Below, one piece after another: positions 36,019 through 45,669 of a DNA stretch of 64,000 bases. The DNA lies in NCBI RefSeq assembly GCF_003076275.1, contig NZ_CP029064.1, positions 3,048,501 through 3,112,500 of the forward strand. The letters are read 5' to 3'. This DNA comes from Microbulbifer sp. A4B17 (lineage in GTDB: Bacteria > Pseudomonadota > Gammaproteobacteria > Pseudomonadales > Cellvibrionaceae). A program made the position numbers and the translations under genes. Numbering within the stretch: position 1 is the first letter of the stretch; the number at the start of each line of letters is the position of its first letter. Under the pieces are notes generated by a model. It was not told where the DNA came from. It worked only from the letters and a program-made list of their open reading frames with translations, and ran no database searches.

Positions 36019-36115
36019 TATACGAGACTATCATAGGGCCCCCACCAAGGCACCTTGTTTCCCCGGATTCATCTCGGCAGAATGCGAAAAAACCCAATAA
36101 GGAAGTAAGTACCTC

Positions 36116-38062
36116 ATGAGCGAGACTATCACTCCAACCATCGCCCCTTACGGCAGCTGGAAATCTGCAATCAACGCAGAACTTCTCGTGGAGGGCAGCG
36201 TTCGCCTGGCAGAAGCCAATTTAGTAGATGGCCGCTATTACTGGCTGGAGTCCCGCCCGTCTGAAAAAGGCAGGAATGTACTGGTGCAGTATTGTCTAAA
36301 AAATGGACGCAGAGATCTCACCCCCGCCCCTATCGCCGTGCGCACCAAGGCCCATGAATATGGCGGCGGCAGTTATCTTGTTTACGGTGACACCGTCTAT
36401 TTCGTACTGGCAGAAGATCAGCGCATCTATCGCATGAAGCTCGACAGTGCGATCCCCGAAGTAATTACTGCAGAAAATAGCTCCCGCTACGCCGATCTGA
36501 TTATCGACCCCCTGAGAAATCGATTAATTTGTGTCGAGGAAGATACCAGTGGCCACCAGCAGGGCGAGGAACCCCGTGCGCGCATTATCGCGGTAGACCT
36601 AAACAACCCACTGGCAAATCCGCCGACAATCCTTCAAGAAGGGGCAGACTTTTATTCGAACCCAACTCTGAACCCGGCCGGTGATCGACTCGCATTTCTG
36701 CGCTGGCACCACCCTAACCTCCCCTGGGACGCGACAGAACTCTCTATCGCCCATCTCGATCAGGCGGGAGATATCGGTGAAGTCACCCAAGTAGCCGGCG
36801 GTGAGAATGAATCCGTCTTTCAGCCCCAGTGGTCTCCTGAGGGCGAACTCTGCTATGTCTCTGATCGCAATAACTGGTGGAACCTATATAGGCTGGGACA
36901 AAGCGAACCCCTGTGGAAAAAAGAAGCAGAATTCGCCACACCACAGTGGGTATTTGGCATGTCCACTTACGGTTTCATTAGCCCCACGGAAATCCTCTGT
37001 ACTTACACTCAGAATGGCACTTGGCACCTTGGTAAGATCGACATAAAAAGCGGAGAGCATCAAACTCTTCCCCAGCCTTATTGTGATATTGAAAGCCTGC
37101 ACTGTGAAAATGGCAGCGGGGTGATGATTGCCGCAGGGGCAGAGAGCTTTCCCGCTGTTATTAGCTTTAACCAAAAGACGGGTAAAACGAAACAGATTGC
37201 CAGTAGCAATAGCAGCTCGCTGCCAACCGATTTGTTCTCCATCGCTCAAGCCGTCACTTTCCAAGTGGATAATCGTGCGGTACACGGATTTTATTACCCA
37301 CCCCACAACCCCAACTTCCAAGCACCTAGTGGCGATAAGCCACCGCTGATTGTATTTAGTCATGGGGGCCCCACCGGCGCTACATCAGCAGGCCTCAGCC
37401 TGAAAGTTCAATACTGGACAAGCCGGGGATTCGCCATTCTGGACGTTAACTACTCCGGCAGTACCGGCTATGGCCGCAAGTATCGGGACCGCCTCGCCGA
37501 TAAGTGGGGCATCTACGACGTGGAAGATGTCTGCGCTGGCGCAGAATACCTGGTAGAAGATGGGCTCGCCGACCCCAATCGCCTGCTGATCAAAGGCGGT
37601 AGTGCCGGCGGTTACACAGTCCTGGCGGCGTTGACCTACCACGATACCTTTAAAGCGGGTGCCAGCCATTATGGAATTGGGGAGTTGAGCAGCCTCGCCA
37701 AAGACACCCACAAGTTTGAGTCCCGCTACCTGGATAAACTGGTAGGACCCTGGCCTTCCGCAGAAAAAATCTACCTTCAGCGCTCCCCCATTAACGATGT
37801 CGAAAAGTTGAATTGCCCCGTGATTTTCTTCCAGGGCATGGAGGACAAGGTAGTACCACCCAACCAAGCCGAAACCATGGTTGATGCCCTGAGGGAGCGA
37901 GGTATTCCGGTGTCTTATATTACATTTGCCAATGAAGGGCATGGCTTCCGCAGCGGCGACAGCATCAAGTTAGCCCTGGAGGGAGAGCTTGAATTCTACA
38001 GCCGCATATTTAATTTCCCGCTCGCGGAACCCGGCCCGGGAATTACCATCGAAAACCTATAA
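36116..38062 (+). CDS. S9 family prolyl oligopeptidase / dipeptidyl aminopeptidase
   Basis: A 648-residue serine peptidase. The N-terminal about 370 residues form a beta-propeller (repeated strand blocks such as PQWSPEGELCYVSDRNNWWNLY). The C-terminal alpha/beta hydrolase has the oxyanion region VFSHGGPTGAT, the nucleophile GGSAGGYT (about 499-506), the acid in GMEDKVVPPNQAE and the His in NEGHGFRS. No signal peptide, so cytoplasmic cleavage of short peptides is expected. AAGGAAGTAAGTACCTC precedes the ATG. greB follows after 38 bases. Confidence 0.95.
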   Translation: MSETITPTIAPYGSWKSAINAELLVEGSVRLAEANLVDGRYYWLESRPSEKGRNVLVQYCLKNGRRDLTPAPIAVRTKAHEYGGGSYLVYGDTVYFVLAEDQRIYRMKLDSAIPEVITAENSSRYADLIIDPLRNRLICVEEDTSGHQQGEEPRARIIAVDLNNPLANPPTILQEGADFYSNPTLNPAGDRLAFLRWHHPNLPWDATELSIAHLDQAGDIGEVTQVAGGENESVFQPQWSPEGELCYVSDRNNWWNLYRLGQSEPLWKKEAEFATPQWVFGMSTYGFISPTEILCTYTQNGTWHLGKIDIKSGEHQTLPQPYCDIESLHCENGSGVMIAAGAESFPAVISFNQKTGKTKQIASSNSSSLPTDLFSIAQAVTFQVDNRAVHGFYYPPHNPNFQAPSGDKPPLIVFSHGGPTGATSAGLSLKVQYWTSRGFAILDVNYSGSTGYGRKYRDRLADKWGIYDVEDVCAGAEYLVEDGLADPNRLLIKGGSAGGYTVLAALTYHDTFKAGASHYGIGELSSLAKDTHKFESRYLDKLVGPWPSAEKIYLQRSPINDVEKLNCPVIFFQGMEDKVVPPNQAETMVDALRERGIPVSYITFANEGHGFRSGDSIKLALEGELEFYSRIFNFPLAEPGPGITIENL

Positions 38063-38100
38063 TTAAATAATATTGTATTAAAAGAGTTTAAAAAAATACT

Positions 38101-38601
38101 ATGGGAAGATGGAGACCGCCGCGTCCACGCGGCTCCCGCTACATCACCGCAGAGGGCGCGCAGCGTATGCGCGCCGAAGTTAAGCACCTCTGGGAGGAGG
38201 AGCGCCCCCGGGTAACCCAGGCGGTTAGCGACGCCGCCAAGCTGGGAGATCGCTCGGAAAACGCAGATTATATCTACGGTAAAAAAAGACTGCGGGAAAT
38301 CGACAGCCGCGTACGCTTTCTCACCAAGCGCCTGGAAGAGATTACTGTTGTAGATCGAATACCGGACGATAAGAAAAAGGTTTTTTTTGGAGCCTGGGTA
38401 ACGCTTGAAGATGATGAGGGCGAGAGCGTTTGCTACCGCATTGTGGGACCCGATGAATTCGATGTAAAAGCAGGCTTGATATCCATGGACTCCCCCGTTG
38501 CCCGTGCCTTATTAGGGCGCAGGCTCGATGATGAAGTGGATATCCGTCAGGGGGAAAAGTGGCAGACTTTTTATATTACTGACATTCGTTACGAGGAGTA
38601 G
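38101..38601 (+). CDS. greB: Transcription elongation factor GreB
   Basis: A 166-residue GreB. The N-terminal coiled coil (residues 10-80) carries the tip acidic residues DAAKLGDRSENADY, where the Asp/Glu pair inserts into the RNA polymerase secondary channel to stimulate cleavage of backtracked RNA. The basic patch KKRLREIDSRVRFLTKRLEEI separates GreB from GreA. The C-terminal FKBP-like domain starts near VDRIPDDKKKVFFG. Length and order are standard. It may be co-transcribed with the S9 peptidase gene. Confidence 0.95.
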   Translation: MGRWRPPRPRGSRYITAEGAQRMRAEVKHLWEEERPRVTQAVSDAAKLGDRSENADYIYGKKRLREIDSRVRFLTKRLEEITVVDRIPDDKKKVFFGAWVTLEDDEGESVCYRIVGPDEFDVKAGLISMDSPVARALLGRRLDDEVDIRQGEKWQTFYITDIRYEE

Positions 38602-38623
38602 TTTCGGCCTCCAGAGCCTATGA

Positions 38624-38657
38624 AGAGGTCGTACTTATAGAACTAAATACGACCTCT
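38624..38657. terminator. Hairpin after greB
   Basis: 10-bp perfect stem AGAGGTCGTA / TACGACCTCT with a 14-base loop, between convergent genes; no T run. Confidence 0.5.
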
Positions 38658-38683
38658 AAACAACCAAGCTGAGATAGTCATTG

Positions 38684-39118
38684 TCATAACTTCACCAATC
38701 CATGCCGGTACTTATACAACGCTTTCTCCTCCTCATAGTTTAATCGGCGCCTTGACACAGCCAGACAACACAAGATGTTTAATAGTGGAAGTAAAAATGT
38801 GTAAATGGAAATCCCTCCTAAGCTCACCCAGATAGAGACGATCACCCCACTCAATAACCCAGGAATCCCACGGTAGGATGCTGTAACAGGCCGCCCCATA
38901 AACTTAACGAGGATACCTGCAATAAATCCTGGGATCACATAAACATACAAAGGGATAATTCCGCGGGCAAATGAGAGCAAAACGAGCGTACCCAAAGTAC
39001 CTAACAACACCGCAAATATCGAGAGGGGCATACTCTGCTCTTTCAGTAACCTCTCAATCAAAGAGTGGTACTTACTGGTCTTTAATTCACTTTTAGGGGC
39101 TTTATAAATATCATTCAT
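38684..39118 (-). CDS. Hypothetical inner-membrane protein
   Basis: A 144-residue protein with a polar start (MNDIYKAPKSELKTSKY) and four hydrophobic segments (about 31-50, 53-70, 84-103, 106-121), then a charged cytoplasmic tail. The N-terminal NDIYKAPKSEL pattern recurs at the start of unrelated small membrane proteins in gammaproteobacteria. No function known. Confidence 0.65.
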   Translation of the reverse strand: MNDIYKAPKSELKTSKYHSLIERLLKEQSMPLSIFAVLLGTLGTLVLLSFARGIIPLYVYVIPGFIAGILVKFMGRPVTASYRGIPGLLSGVIVSIWVSLGGISIYTFLLPLLNILCCLAVSRRRLNYEEEKALYKYRHGLVKL

Positions 39119-39330
39119 AGGGCTTGTATACTTTCAGGGTCTGCCGAAGTCCGACTATAGTATCTCAGGTCTCCGTTTTCCAAAAAACTAGATGAACAAT
39201 CTAGAATCGCTTACAAATACACGAATTGAAATGTACCCATAGAAATGATGTGAGCCCAGGTAAATTCGATGGCCATTTTGTAACAACCTTAGAAAGCGAA
39301 CCTGCACCCCCTTATCAAAAGCCAAAAAAA

Positions 39331-39350
39331 GCTTACCTTTTTGGGTAAGC
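39331..39350 (-). terminator. Rho-independent terminator
   Basis: GCTTACC / GGTAAGC 7-bp stem with a 6-base loop; on the minus strand it is followed by seven T, the cleanest terminator in the window. It ends the pore-forming-toxin-like locus, 27 bases after that locus's second stop. Confidence 0.85.
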
Positions 39351-39376
39351 CTTCAGTAAAACTAAAAAAATACTTC

Positions 39377-40042
39377 TTATAGAGTATTATAATACTGAAT
39401 CACACCAACAGTGCTTCCACCAGCAAAAGCAGATTTAACCTGCTCTAAGCTCATTCCAATTTTCAAATCTACATTGTTCACCTTGAGCTCAACAAACAGG
39501 CTTCCCGCTTGGGAATAAGCATATTCCACTCGACCACCGCCTCACTGAGGCCAATAATAACTGCTATATAGTTTTGCCCCCTCTTCATCAGAGATCGCAG
39601 TTTGAATATCGCTTATCGTATCGGAAACATCACTTTCAATTCTTTGCCGCTCTTGCAACACGGCCTGTAAATTATCTTCAACTTGCTGGGTTTCTTCTGC
39701 TAGCTGCCCAAAGCTCTGAGACAGTATTTGTAGAGTGGATACATCAGTAGTGATCAGGTCCATCTCTGCCTGTTGATCCTGAATACTCTTTTGATCGGCA
39801 ACAATTTTTGCAGCAGCCACCGGCCCCATCACAAACCAGGTCAACAAGCCCTCTGGAGAAGCCACGATAGAAGCAACCGTGCCCAGAGAGATAGCAGTGG
39901 CATCGGCAATATCCAGCGCAACGATGCTGGCAGCCAGGGATTTTATATCTGCCTGTAAATTCTTGATATCCTGCTTTAGATCAGCAATTTTCTGCTCGTC
40001 AGCCTGGGAATCCATTACAGAGTTGTCGAGATAGGTTGCTTC
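39377..40042 (-). pseudogene. Alpha-helical pore-forming-toxin-like protein, truncated and with an in-frame TGA
   Basis: The open frame (ATG 40015, no ribosome-binding site; open back to 40042) gives 157 residues: coiled coil (DEQKIADLKQDIKNLQADI), a hydrophobic hairpin (ATAISLGTVASIVASP-x-GLLTWFVMGPVAAAKI), then a second coiled coil. This is the helix-head-helix layout of Hbl/ClyA/xenorhabdolysin-type toxins, minus the first half. A TGA at 39542-39544 stops it, but the same frame goes on for 54 sensible residues (VEYAYSQAGSLFVEL, IGMSLEQVKSAFAGG) to TAA at 39377, just before a good terminator. So the gene lost its N-terminus and gained a nonsense codon (probably TGG to TGA). No signal peptide remains. 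Confidence 0.65.
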
Positions 40043-40129
40043 TTATAATGAATCGCAAGCAAAAATACATTTATATTCACATTGCTGCTATCAAATCAAA
40101 CCCTCTAGTTCAGTAAGCACCGATCAGAA

Positions 40130-40555
40130 TCACTCAGCCTGGCAACTATCTCCGTCAAATGCTGCAATCAAATCCAAAGCACCCCCAACCTCTTTATATA
40201 TGATGAGCTTCCGACTATAAGAACCCAGCAGCCATGAGCCGCAGGCCACCCAGTAAGTGACTTCTCTTGAGGTAACATAGAAGACGCTTTGCGCATCAGA
40301 TACACGCCAAAACAATCGTCCTTTGGAAAACCCCCTACTCTCGAGTCTCAAAACGCCAATATCATTCTGTTTAGCCCATTGAAGAATTTGCGCTTTGAAA
40401 AACTCGGATCTAATCGGCATTAACAAATAGGGAACCACACCCAACAGGGCCAATAAGGCCACTATTACATTATTCCCCAGAGAGGGGCTAAACACATAGG
40501 CCAGCTTCCCCAAAGTTACCGATATTATTAATACAATAAATGGACGCATATTCAC
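40130..40555 (-). CDS. Hypothetical membrane protein
   Basis: A 141-residue protein with two N-terminal hydrophobic segments (about 5-22 and 28-46) and a strand-rich cytoplasmic domain (GRLFWRVSDAQSVFYVTSREV). Not recognised. Confidence 0.6.
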   Translation of the reverse strand: MNMRPFIVLIISVTLGKLAYVFSPSLGNNVIVALLALLGVVPYLLMPIRSEFFKAQILQWAKQNDIGVLRLESRGFSKGRLFWRVSDAQSVFYVTSREVTYWVACGSWLLGSYSRKLIIYKEVGGALDLIAAFDGDSCQAE

Positions 40556-40777
40556 TGCCGCCGATTTCAGTTCCCTTTAGAAAGAATGGTAGATAAATAT
40601 GCAGAGACAAGATTTAGCTACAAGGCGATCGAGTGATCCCGAGTTGGTTACCCGCGCTATAGCATATTGAGACTAACAGGTAGAGATTGGTCGCATTGAG
40701 GCCAAACTCGTTAGAGCTTGACCCACACAATGACTGCCTAACGATAGAGCAAATACACAATAAAGTACTGGGGCAAT

Positions 40778-41541
40778 TTAGTTGCTCTCGATTAAACCCA
40801 GCATTTCTTTTGCAACCAACGCAGAAGAAGGTAAAAACATTGTAGAAACTATACGCTGATCAGATATTACATCATGCTTATCAGCAACATTACCCTTATT
40901 AATAATAATGGCTCCATTCTCTCGAAGGCGCTCCTCTACCAAGAACGGTAATAAAGTACCCTGCTTAGCCCAAGACTTCTCTTTTTCTGTGGAGTCCGGG
41001 AAACCGGCAACCTTCTTACCCTTTACCATATAATGGCCATCTTTCAGTTTCACATCGGCAAACGCACCTGCCCCATGGCCACAGCTGCCCCTTTCTGGTA
41101 AATCTCACCCATAATATTTAGCAACTCACGATTGGATGCCACATCAAATAAGGTTCCATAGCCTCCACCGATATAAACAGCTGCATAATTCTCTATAACT
41201 ACTTGCTCAGGCTTTAATGAACTATTTGCCCGCTCTAAAAAACCTTCATGTTTGATGGTGTAACTACTAATACCCAGTGGATCCATCATAAACGGGACCA
41301 CCCCACCTTTTGGCGAAACAAAGTCCACGTCATACCCATGGGAAACAAAAATATGGTAAGGCGGAGCGTACTCCCACAAATTATTTCTCGCATCATGCTT
41401 CTCCGGATCACCCATATCCTGAAGATTAGAAGCAACGATTAGTATCCGCTTATTCTCAGCTGCTTGTGAAGGTGTAATAAAGCCCATCACAAGAATTATC
41501 ATAGAGCAGATAAGGCTACAGATTTTTGCCGTTTTTCTCAC
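40778..41541 (-). pseudogene. DJ-1/PfpI (class I glutamine amidotransferase-like) protein, frameshifted at the nucleophile
   Basis: From GTG 41541 (GGGGAAG upstream) the frame has a signal peptide (CSLICSMIILVMGFITPSQA) and the DJ-1/ThiJ body: RILIVASN, HGYDVDFVSPKGG, AVYIGGGYGTLFD. Near 41080 it reads AAVAMGQ and stops at 41050, while the next frame continues HGAGAFADVKLKDGHYMVKG to 40778. One missing T in GTG(T)GCCATGGG would restore AAVCHGAG, the nucleophilic-elbow Cys of the family. Thus the lesion falls on the catalytic codon. A true mutation or an error; the body is otherwise well kept. Periplasmic family members act as chaperone/glyoxalase-like proteins. Confidence 0.8.
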
Positions 41542-41725
41542 GTTCAACTTCCCCATTCGAATAACTTTGATACGAAATAGATAGATTACATGAGTAACGT
41601 ACAACCTTGACATAAGATCGATAGTTTGCAGGAGAAAAGCGATATAGCGAGGTCAAACTGCCCCAAAAGTAACAACGCCAACATTTCTATAGCGCCAAGC
41701 CTACTAACACAAAGACAACACCCTA

Positions 41726-42118
41726 TTACCGAGCAGCCTTAATAGTTAGGGCAGTAACAACACCCCAAATCCAATTGAAAAACAACACCAGGACTGGTGT
41801 TAAGACTCCCAACTCAAATCCGGCAACACCCTTCCCCGCCATCACAGGGAAAACTACAAATAATTGAAATGCAGAGGGAAACAAACTAAGAAGGGCTCCT
41901 TTTAAAAGTAACTTTGATGACCAGAACGGAATAATAAATAGCAGTCCCCACAAGCCACCCCAAACAATGCGAGGATAAAGCCACTCAGGAGATAGAGGAG
42001 GGGCAATTGATACGCCAAATAAGGCATTAATCCCCAACTGGCCAAATAGCCACACCGCAATACTGTTTGCCAAAGCACCGAGACTTCCGGCTGCGAAGAA
42101 TATCAGTAGGTTTTTCAT
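41726..42118 (-). CDS. Hypothetical inner-membrane protein
   Basis: A 130-residue protein with four transmembrane segments (NLLIFFAAGSLGALANSIAVW, IVWGGLWGLLFIIPFW, LLSLFPSAFQLFVVFPVM, LTPVLVLFFNWIWGVVTALTI). Start chosen at 42118 for AGGAGAGGGAG just upstream; the frame is open to 42226. Not recognised. Confidence 0.65.
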   Translation of the reverse strand: MKNLLIFFAAGSLGALANSIAVWLFGQLGINALFGVSIAPPLSPEWLYPRIVWGGLWGLLFIIPFWSSKLLLKGALLSLFPSAFQLFVVFPVMAGKGVAGFELGVLTPVLVLFFNWIWGVVTALTIKAAR

Positions 42119-42556
42119 CTCCCTCTCCTGGAGTTGTAGGACCACTGCAATATTTACTGGCGAATCAAACCACAATATAGAAGAACCATCGTCACTCAAC
42201 GGAAAATAACCTTGCCCACGAATCACAGCCCCACCCGGGATGACAGAGTAACTTTTCTACTTTACCTACCCAATAATACAGAGCATAAACCAGATTTATC
42301 TTGAGTACGTCTGCGTACCAATTAGACACAGCAGAAACGCCAGAAAAATTAGATAAAGCACTAGCCCCCTACTTCTCAAGAATGACTACTTAAAAAATAT
42401 TTTCAATTTGAGAACCAGCAATATCCGATGATCGTTTTTGCAACTAATCCCGAAAGAAAATAACTAGCTTCTCAAGCGCCAAATTTATGTAATAGGTAAG
42501 TGGTACGCTTGTATTTATTTTATAAATCAATTAAAACCAAATAGGAACTAGTACTT
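42119..42556. other. Intergenic region between divergent genes
   Basis: About 440 bases, AT-rich toward 42500, containing both promoters. No gene seen. Confidence 0.45.
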
Positions 42557-44281
42557 ATGAAAGTGCCATCAGCAGGAGTGCTGTACCCGATTTTATTAGG
42601 ATTAGCGATCCAGTCAGCGACGTCTCAAGCCCAATCCTTTGATGAGAGCGCCTATATCGACAGGCAGCTGCAATATATTGAGGAAGGAGTCACCTCTACC
42701 AACGATACTGCCGTCGTACTTCAGGCATACACCGGTGATGATCTCAACTGGGATGCGCTAAATAAGAACCTGGATGTACTCCGCAACGGCGGCAAGAAAA
42801 ATTCTGACTTCACTCTCACCCGCCTAATCCGCATCTTATTCTTCCGCCCCGAAATAAAAGACGAACTCTTTGCCGCACTCGACGGCTATCACTTCTGGTT
42901 TAAAGAAGGCGGGACGGGTGACCATGTCTTTGCTTCAGAAAACCATATGATCATGTACACCTCTGCCCAATATCTACTCCAGGAGAAATACGGGGCATTT
43001 GAGGACGACAGAACTTATAAGCGCCTAAAGCGTTATCTGGAAGTGAAGAACCAATATGGTTTCTATGAGTTCTACTCCCCTGTTTACTACCCCTATACCC
43101 TCTCGGCACTGCTAAACCTCGTAGACTTTGCAGAGGATGAGGAAATCCGTGAACTTGCAATCGGTGCTGCTCATCGCTTGCTGCAAGATATTTTATTGGT
43201 GACCAACGACCAGGGGATCAACTTCGCCGCAGCCGGGCGCAGTAATGACGGCTACCGCCGCAATGGGTCCGGAGGGAATATCAACCGGATTATCTACCTC
43301 CTGACAGGTCTGGGCAAAGAGTCAGTACGCACCCCCAGTCCCGCCGGAGTAATGCTCGCCACATCAGGTTTGGAAATCACCGATGAGGTTTTCGAATATT
43401 TCGGTAAAGATCTCAACATAAATTATTCAGTCGGCCATTCGCTGGGGGATGCCAGAAACGAGATCTATGCAGACTTCCCCCGGGAAGAACGCGTACCCTT
43501 CTATTGGAGCCAGGGAGCCTACTTCCACCCCGATGTCGCAGCGGATACCGCCTGGTTCGCCAGCAAATACCAACTCGAAGGTTATGAGGGGCTCAAAGCA
43601 TTTGACCAGTTCCTGGGACTATCAGAAGCAGCCGCCCCTGCGGCCGCCAAGGCGGGGGCTGTATTCAGCCGCAGCTCTGTCCTCTCCTCGGCCAACTTCT
43701 CCATGTACAAAGATGGCGGAGTCATGATGCACTCCATCCAGAATTATTGGGGAGGCCGCCAGGGCTACCAGCAAACCCCCTGGATAGCCACCACCGGTTC
43801 CCAATCTATCTGGGCAAAAGTCGGTGACGGCAATAGCACCATGCAAAATGACCACCTGCCGAAAATAAAGCAGGTAAACAATGTCGCCGTGATCCAATAC
43901 AACCCCTACCCGGAGATAGAACTGTTTCACTCCGGTGGCTCCGATGTCGCACTACAGTGGCCCGAAGAGTTCGAAGAGGAGTCCCGCAGCGGTAACTGGA
44001 AGTTTGGTAGGGAAGATGATGGATACGTAGCCGTCCGCTACCCCTGTGGCAATGGTGACTCCAACACTGTGACCTGTGATTGGAACGAGCAGACCTGGGT
44101 CGTCATTATGGGAAGTGAAGAGCGCTACGGGAGCTTTGATGCTTTTAGACAGAAAGTACTCAATGAGGTGAGTTACGATGCCGACTGGGAATGGCACGGC
44201 TCCTTCTGGAAAGGCACCTTGAAGTATGTGTACGATTCAGATGTAAAGTTTGATGGAACCGATATCAGCTTAACTTGGTAG
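42557..44281 (+). CDS. Exported protein with alpha/alpha-toroid-like fold, possible polysaccharide lyase-type
   Basis: A 574-residue exported protein (signal peptide ending TSQAQS, about residue 26). Residues about 40-380 are helical with aromatic-rich patches (GYHFWFKEGGTGDHVFASEN, HMIMYTSAQYLL, YGFYEFYSPVYYPYTL), as in alpha/alpha-barrel lyases and heparinase-like proteins; the C-terminal about 190 residues look beta-rich. An ENH pair and Tyr/His clusters could form an active site, but I cannot place it in a known PL or GH family. Single gene with its own promoter; no transporter or sulfatase neighbours. Confidence 0.65.
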   Translation: MKVPSAGVLYPILLGLAIQSATSQAQSFDESAYIDRQLQYIEEGVTSTNDTAVVLQAYTGDDLNWDALNKNLDVLRNGGKKNSDFTLTRLIRILFFRPEIKDELFAALDGYHFWFKEGGTGDHVFASENHMIMYTSAQYLLQEKYGAFEDDRTYKRLKRYLEVKNQYGFYEFYSPVYYPYTLSALLNLVDFAEDEEIRELAIGAAHRLLQDILLVTNDQGINFAAAGRSNDGYRRNGSGGNINRIIYLLTGLGKESVRTPSPAGVMLATSGLEITDEVFEYFGKDLNINYSVGHSLGDARNEIYADFPREERVPFYWSQGAYFHPDVAADTAWFASKYQLEGYEGLKAFDQFLGLSEAAAPAAAKAGAVFSRSSVLSSANFSMYKDGGVMMHSIQNYWGGRQGYQQTPWIATTGSQSIWAKVGDGNSTMQNDHLPKIKQVNNVAVIQYNPYPEIELFHSGGSDVALQWPEEFEEESRSGNWKFGREDDGYVAVRYPCGNGDSNTVTCDWNEQTWVVIMGSEERYGSFDAFRQKVLNEVSYDADWEWHGSFWKGTLKYVYDSDVKFDGTDISLTW

Positions 44282-44390
44282 CACCTAATTAAGCTCACGG
44301 GAAGGGGATACCCCCTTCCCAGCCTCCCTGCACCTCCAACCAAATTACCCTCCACAGACTATCAACCCAACCTCCTTCCATCTGAGCTTA

Positions 44391-44433
44391 GTTGACAAAG
44401 TCAACCAACCTCAATAAAGTTGACACTATCAAC
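44391..44433 (+). promoter_or_regulatory. MarR promoter with two operator dyads
   Basis: Two 15-base dyads of form GTTGA-N5-TCAAC at 44391-44405 and 44419-44433, 28 bases apart start to start. The first overlaps a consensus -35 (TTGACA, 44392-44397), 17 bases from a -10 (TAAAGT, 44415-44420); the second covers the expected transcription start. Binding of MarR, encoded 17 bases downstream, would block polymerase, giving self-repression. Confidence 0.75.
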
Positions 44434-44449
44434 CAGTTAGCATGGCGCC

Positions 44450-44899
44450 ATGAAAGATACCGCAATCAATGAATCCCTCCACCAGCTTATTCACGCCTAC
44501 AAACGGCGTTTGCGAGCTGGCATACAGGAGCAGCAAATTGGCTTGCCGGTGAGCCATATACGGGTACTCAAAGGTGTCTTCAAATTTCCATTGAGTACTG
44601 CCCGGTCAATTGCCCAGCGGATGAATTTGGACAAAGCCCAAGTAACACGAGTGCTAAACGACCTGGTGCACTCGGGGTTAATCGAAAAGACCGACAACCC
44701 CGATGATCGGCGCAGCCAGTTTTTGACACTAACTACAGACGGAATAAGCACACTGGAAAAAGTAAGCGGACTAGAAGCTGAAGTGGCCAGGCAAATGACT
44801 CGCAACTTGAGTACTGAAGAGCTAGAAAACTTCGCCCGCATTGCCAGCGTTATGGTCGCCAATATGAAAGAGCACTCCACCCCTGACGAAAGGAGCTAA
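44450..44899 (+). CDS. MarR-family transcriptional regulator
   Basis: A 149-residue MarR protein with the winged-helix core: LPVSHIRVLKGVFKFP, ARSIAQRMNLDKAQVTRVLNDL (recognition helix) and the wing GLIEKTDNPDDRRSQFLTLT (D-x-R-D/R motif), flanked by helices for dimerisation. It is expected to bind the two dyads upstream and repress itself and the adjoining siderophore-interacting protein gene (start five bases after its stop). The inducer is unknown. Confidence 0.92.
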   Translation: MKDTAINESLHQLIHAYKRRLRAGIQEQQIGLPVSHIRVLKGVFKFPLSTARSIAQRMNLDKAQVTRVLNDLVHSGLIEKTDNPDDRRSQFLTLTTDGISTLEKVSGLEAEVARQMTRNLSTEELENFARIASVMVANMKEHSTPDERS

Positions 44900-44904
44900 A
44901 CCCT

Positions 44905-45651
44905 ATGGCCGAGAAAATTACCAGAGAATTGGTCGTTATTCGCAGGACACAAGTTACTGAAAATATGCTGCGCATCACCCTCGGTGGCGATGATCTAAAA
45001 ACTCTCGCACCCAATCAGGAAAGCGCCTATATCAAATTTCTGTTTCCACAAGCTGGAAGCGAGCGCCCGCTATTGCGAAGCTATACCATCAGGCACCAGC
45101 GTGAATCTGAAATTGATATCGACTTCGCCCTGCATGAACACGAAGGGCCCGCTCTAAGCTGGGCACTTAAAACACAGCCCGGCGATACGATCTTAACCCG
45201 CGGCCCCGGCCCCAAAAAAATGACCAATCCCGAGGCAGACTGGTTTTTACTATTGGGGGACATGACTGCACTGCCAGCCATCAGCGTAAACCTTGCGGAG
45301 CTACCCAAGGATGCAAAGGGGTACGCACTAATTGAGGTCTCCAGTGAAGCTGATATTCAGGAGCTGGAACACCCAGAGAATCTGCAAATCCAATGGATTA
45401 TCAATCCGGTTCCATCTGGCGAGAAACTACTGGAAAAATTACAGGCACTAACCTGGCTTAATGGACAGGCCTCCGTATGGGCCGCCTGTGAATTCGACAG
45501 CATGCGCACCCTACGGCAATTCTTTAAGCAGGAAAGAGTAATCCCCAAAACCCATATTTATATCTCCAGTTACTGGAAAATTGGGCAGTCAGACGAAGGC
45601 CACAAACTCGCCAAGCGCATGGATAATGAAAAGATGGAAGGACAGGGATAA
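44905..45651 (+). CDS. Siderophore-interacting protein (FAD-dependent ferric-siderophore reductase)
   Basis: A 248-residue SIP-family flavoprotein. The FAD motif LLRSYTIRHQ (about 56-65) and the phosphate-binding GPALSWALKTQPGDTILTRGPG match; the C-terminal NAD(P)H-binding half starts at WFLLLGDMTALPAISVNL. Such enzymes reduce Fe(III)-siderophores in the cytoplasm to release iron (ViuB/YqjH-like). In YqjH the regulator is a divergent PadR; here a MarR gene precedes it in the same operon. AAGGAG lies upstream of the ATG. Confidence 0.92.
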   Translation: MAEKITRELVVIRRTQVTENMLRITLGGDDLKTLAPNQESAYIKFLFPQAGSERPLLRSYTIRHQRESEIDIDFALHEHEGPALSWALKTQPGDTILTRGPGPKKMTNPEADWFLLLGDMTALPAISVNLAELPKDAKGYALIEVSSEADIQELEHPENLQIQWIINPVPSGEKLLEKLQALTWLNGQASVWAACEFDSMRTLRQFFKQERVIPKTHIYISSYWKIGQSDEGHKLAKRMDNEKMEGQG

Positions 45652-45669
45652 TTTACAGGTAGGCTTTCC

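Noticed and set aside
39542..39544. In-frame TGA read as selenocysteine
   Set aside because: The context is a coiled-coil toxin-like protein with no redox motif, and no SECIS-like hairpin is evident directly after the codon; a nonsense change is simpler.
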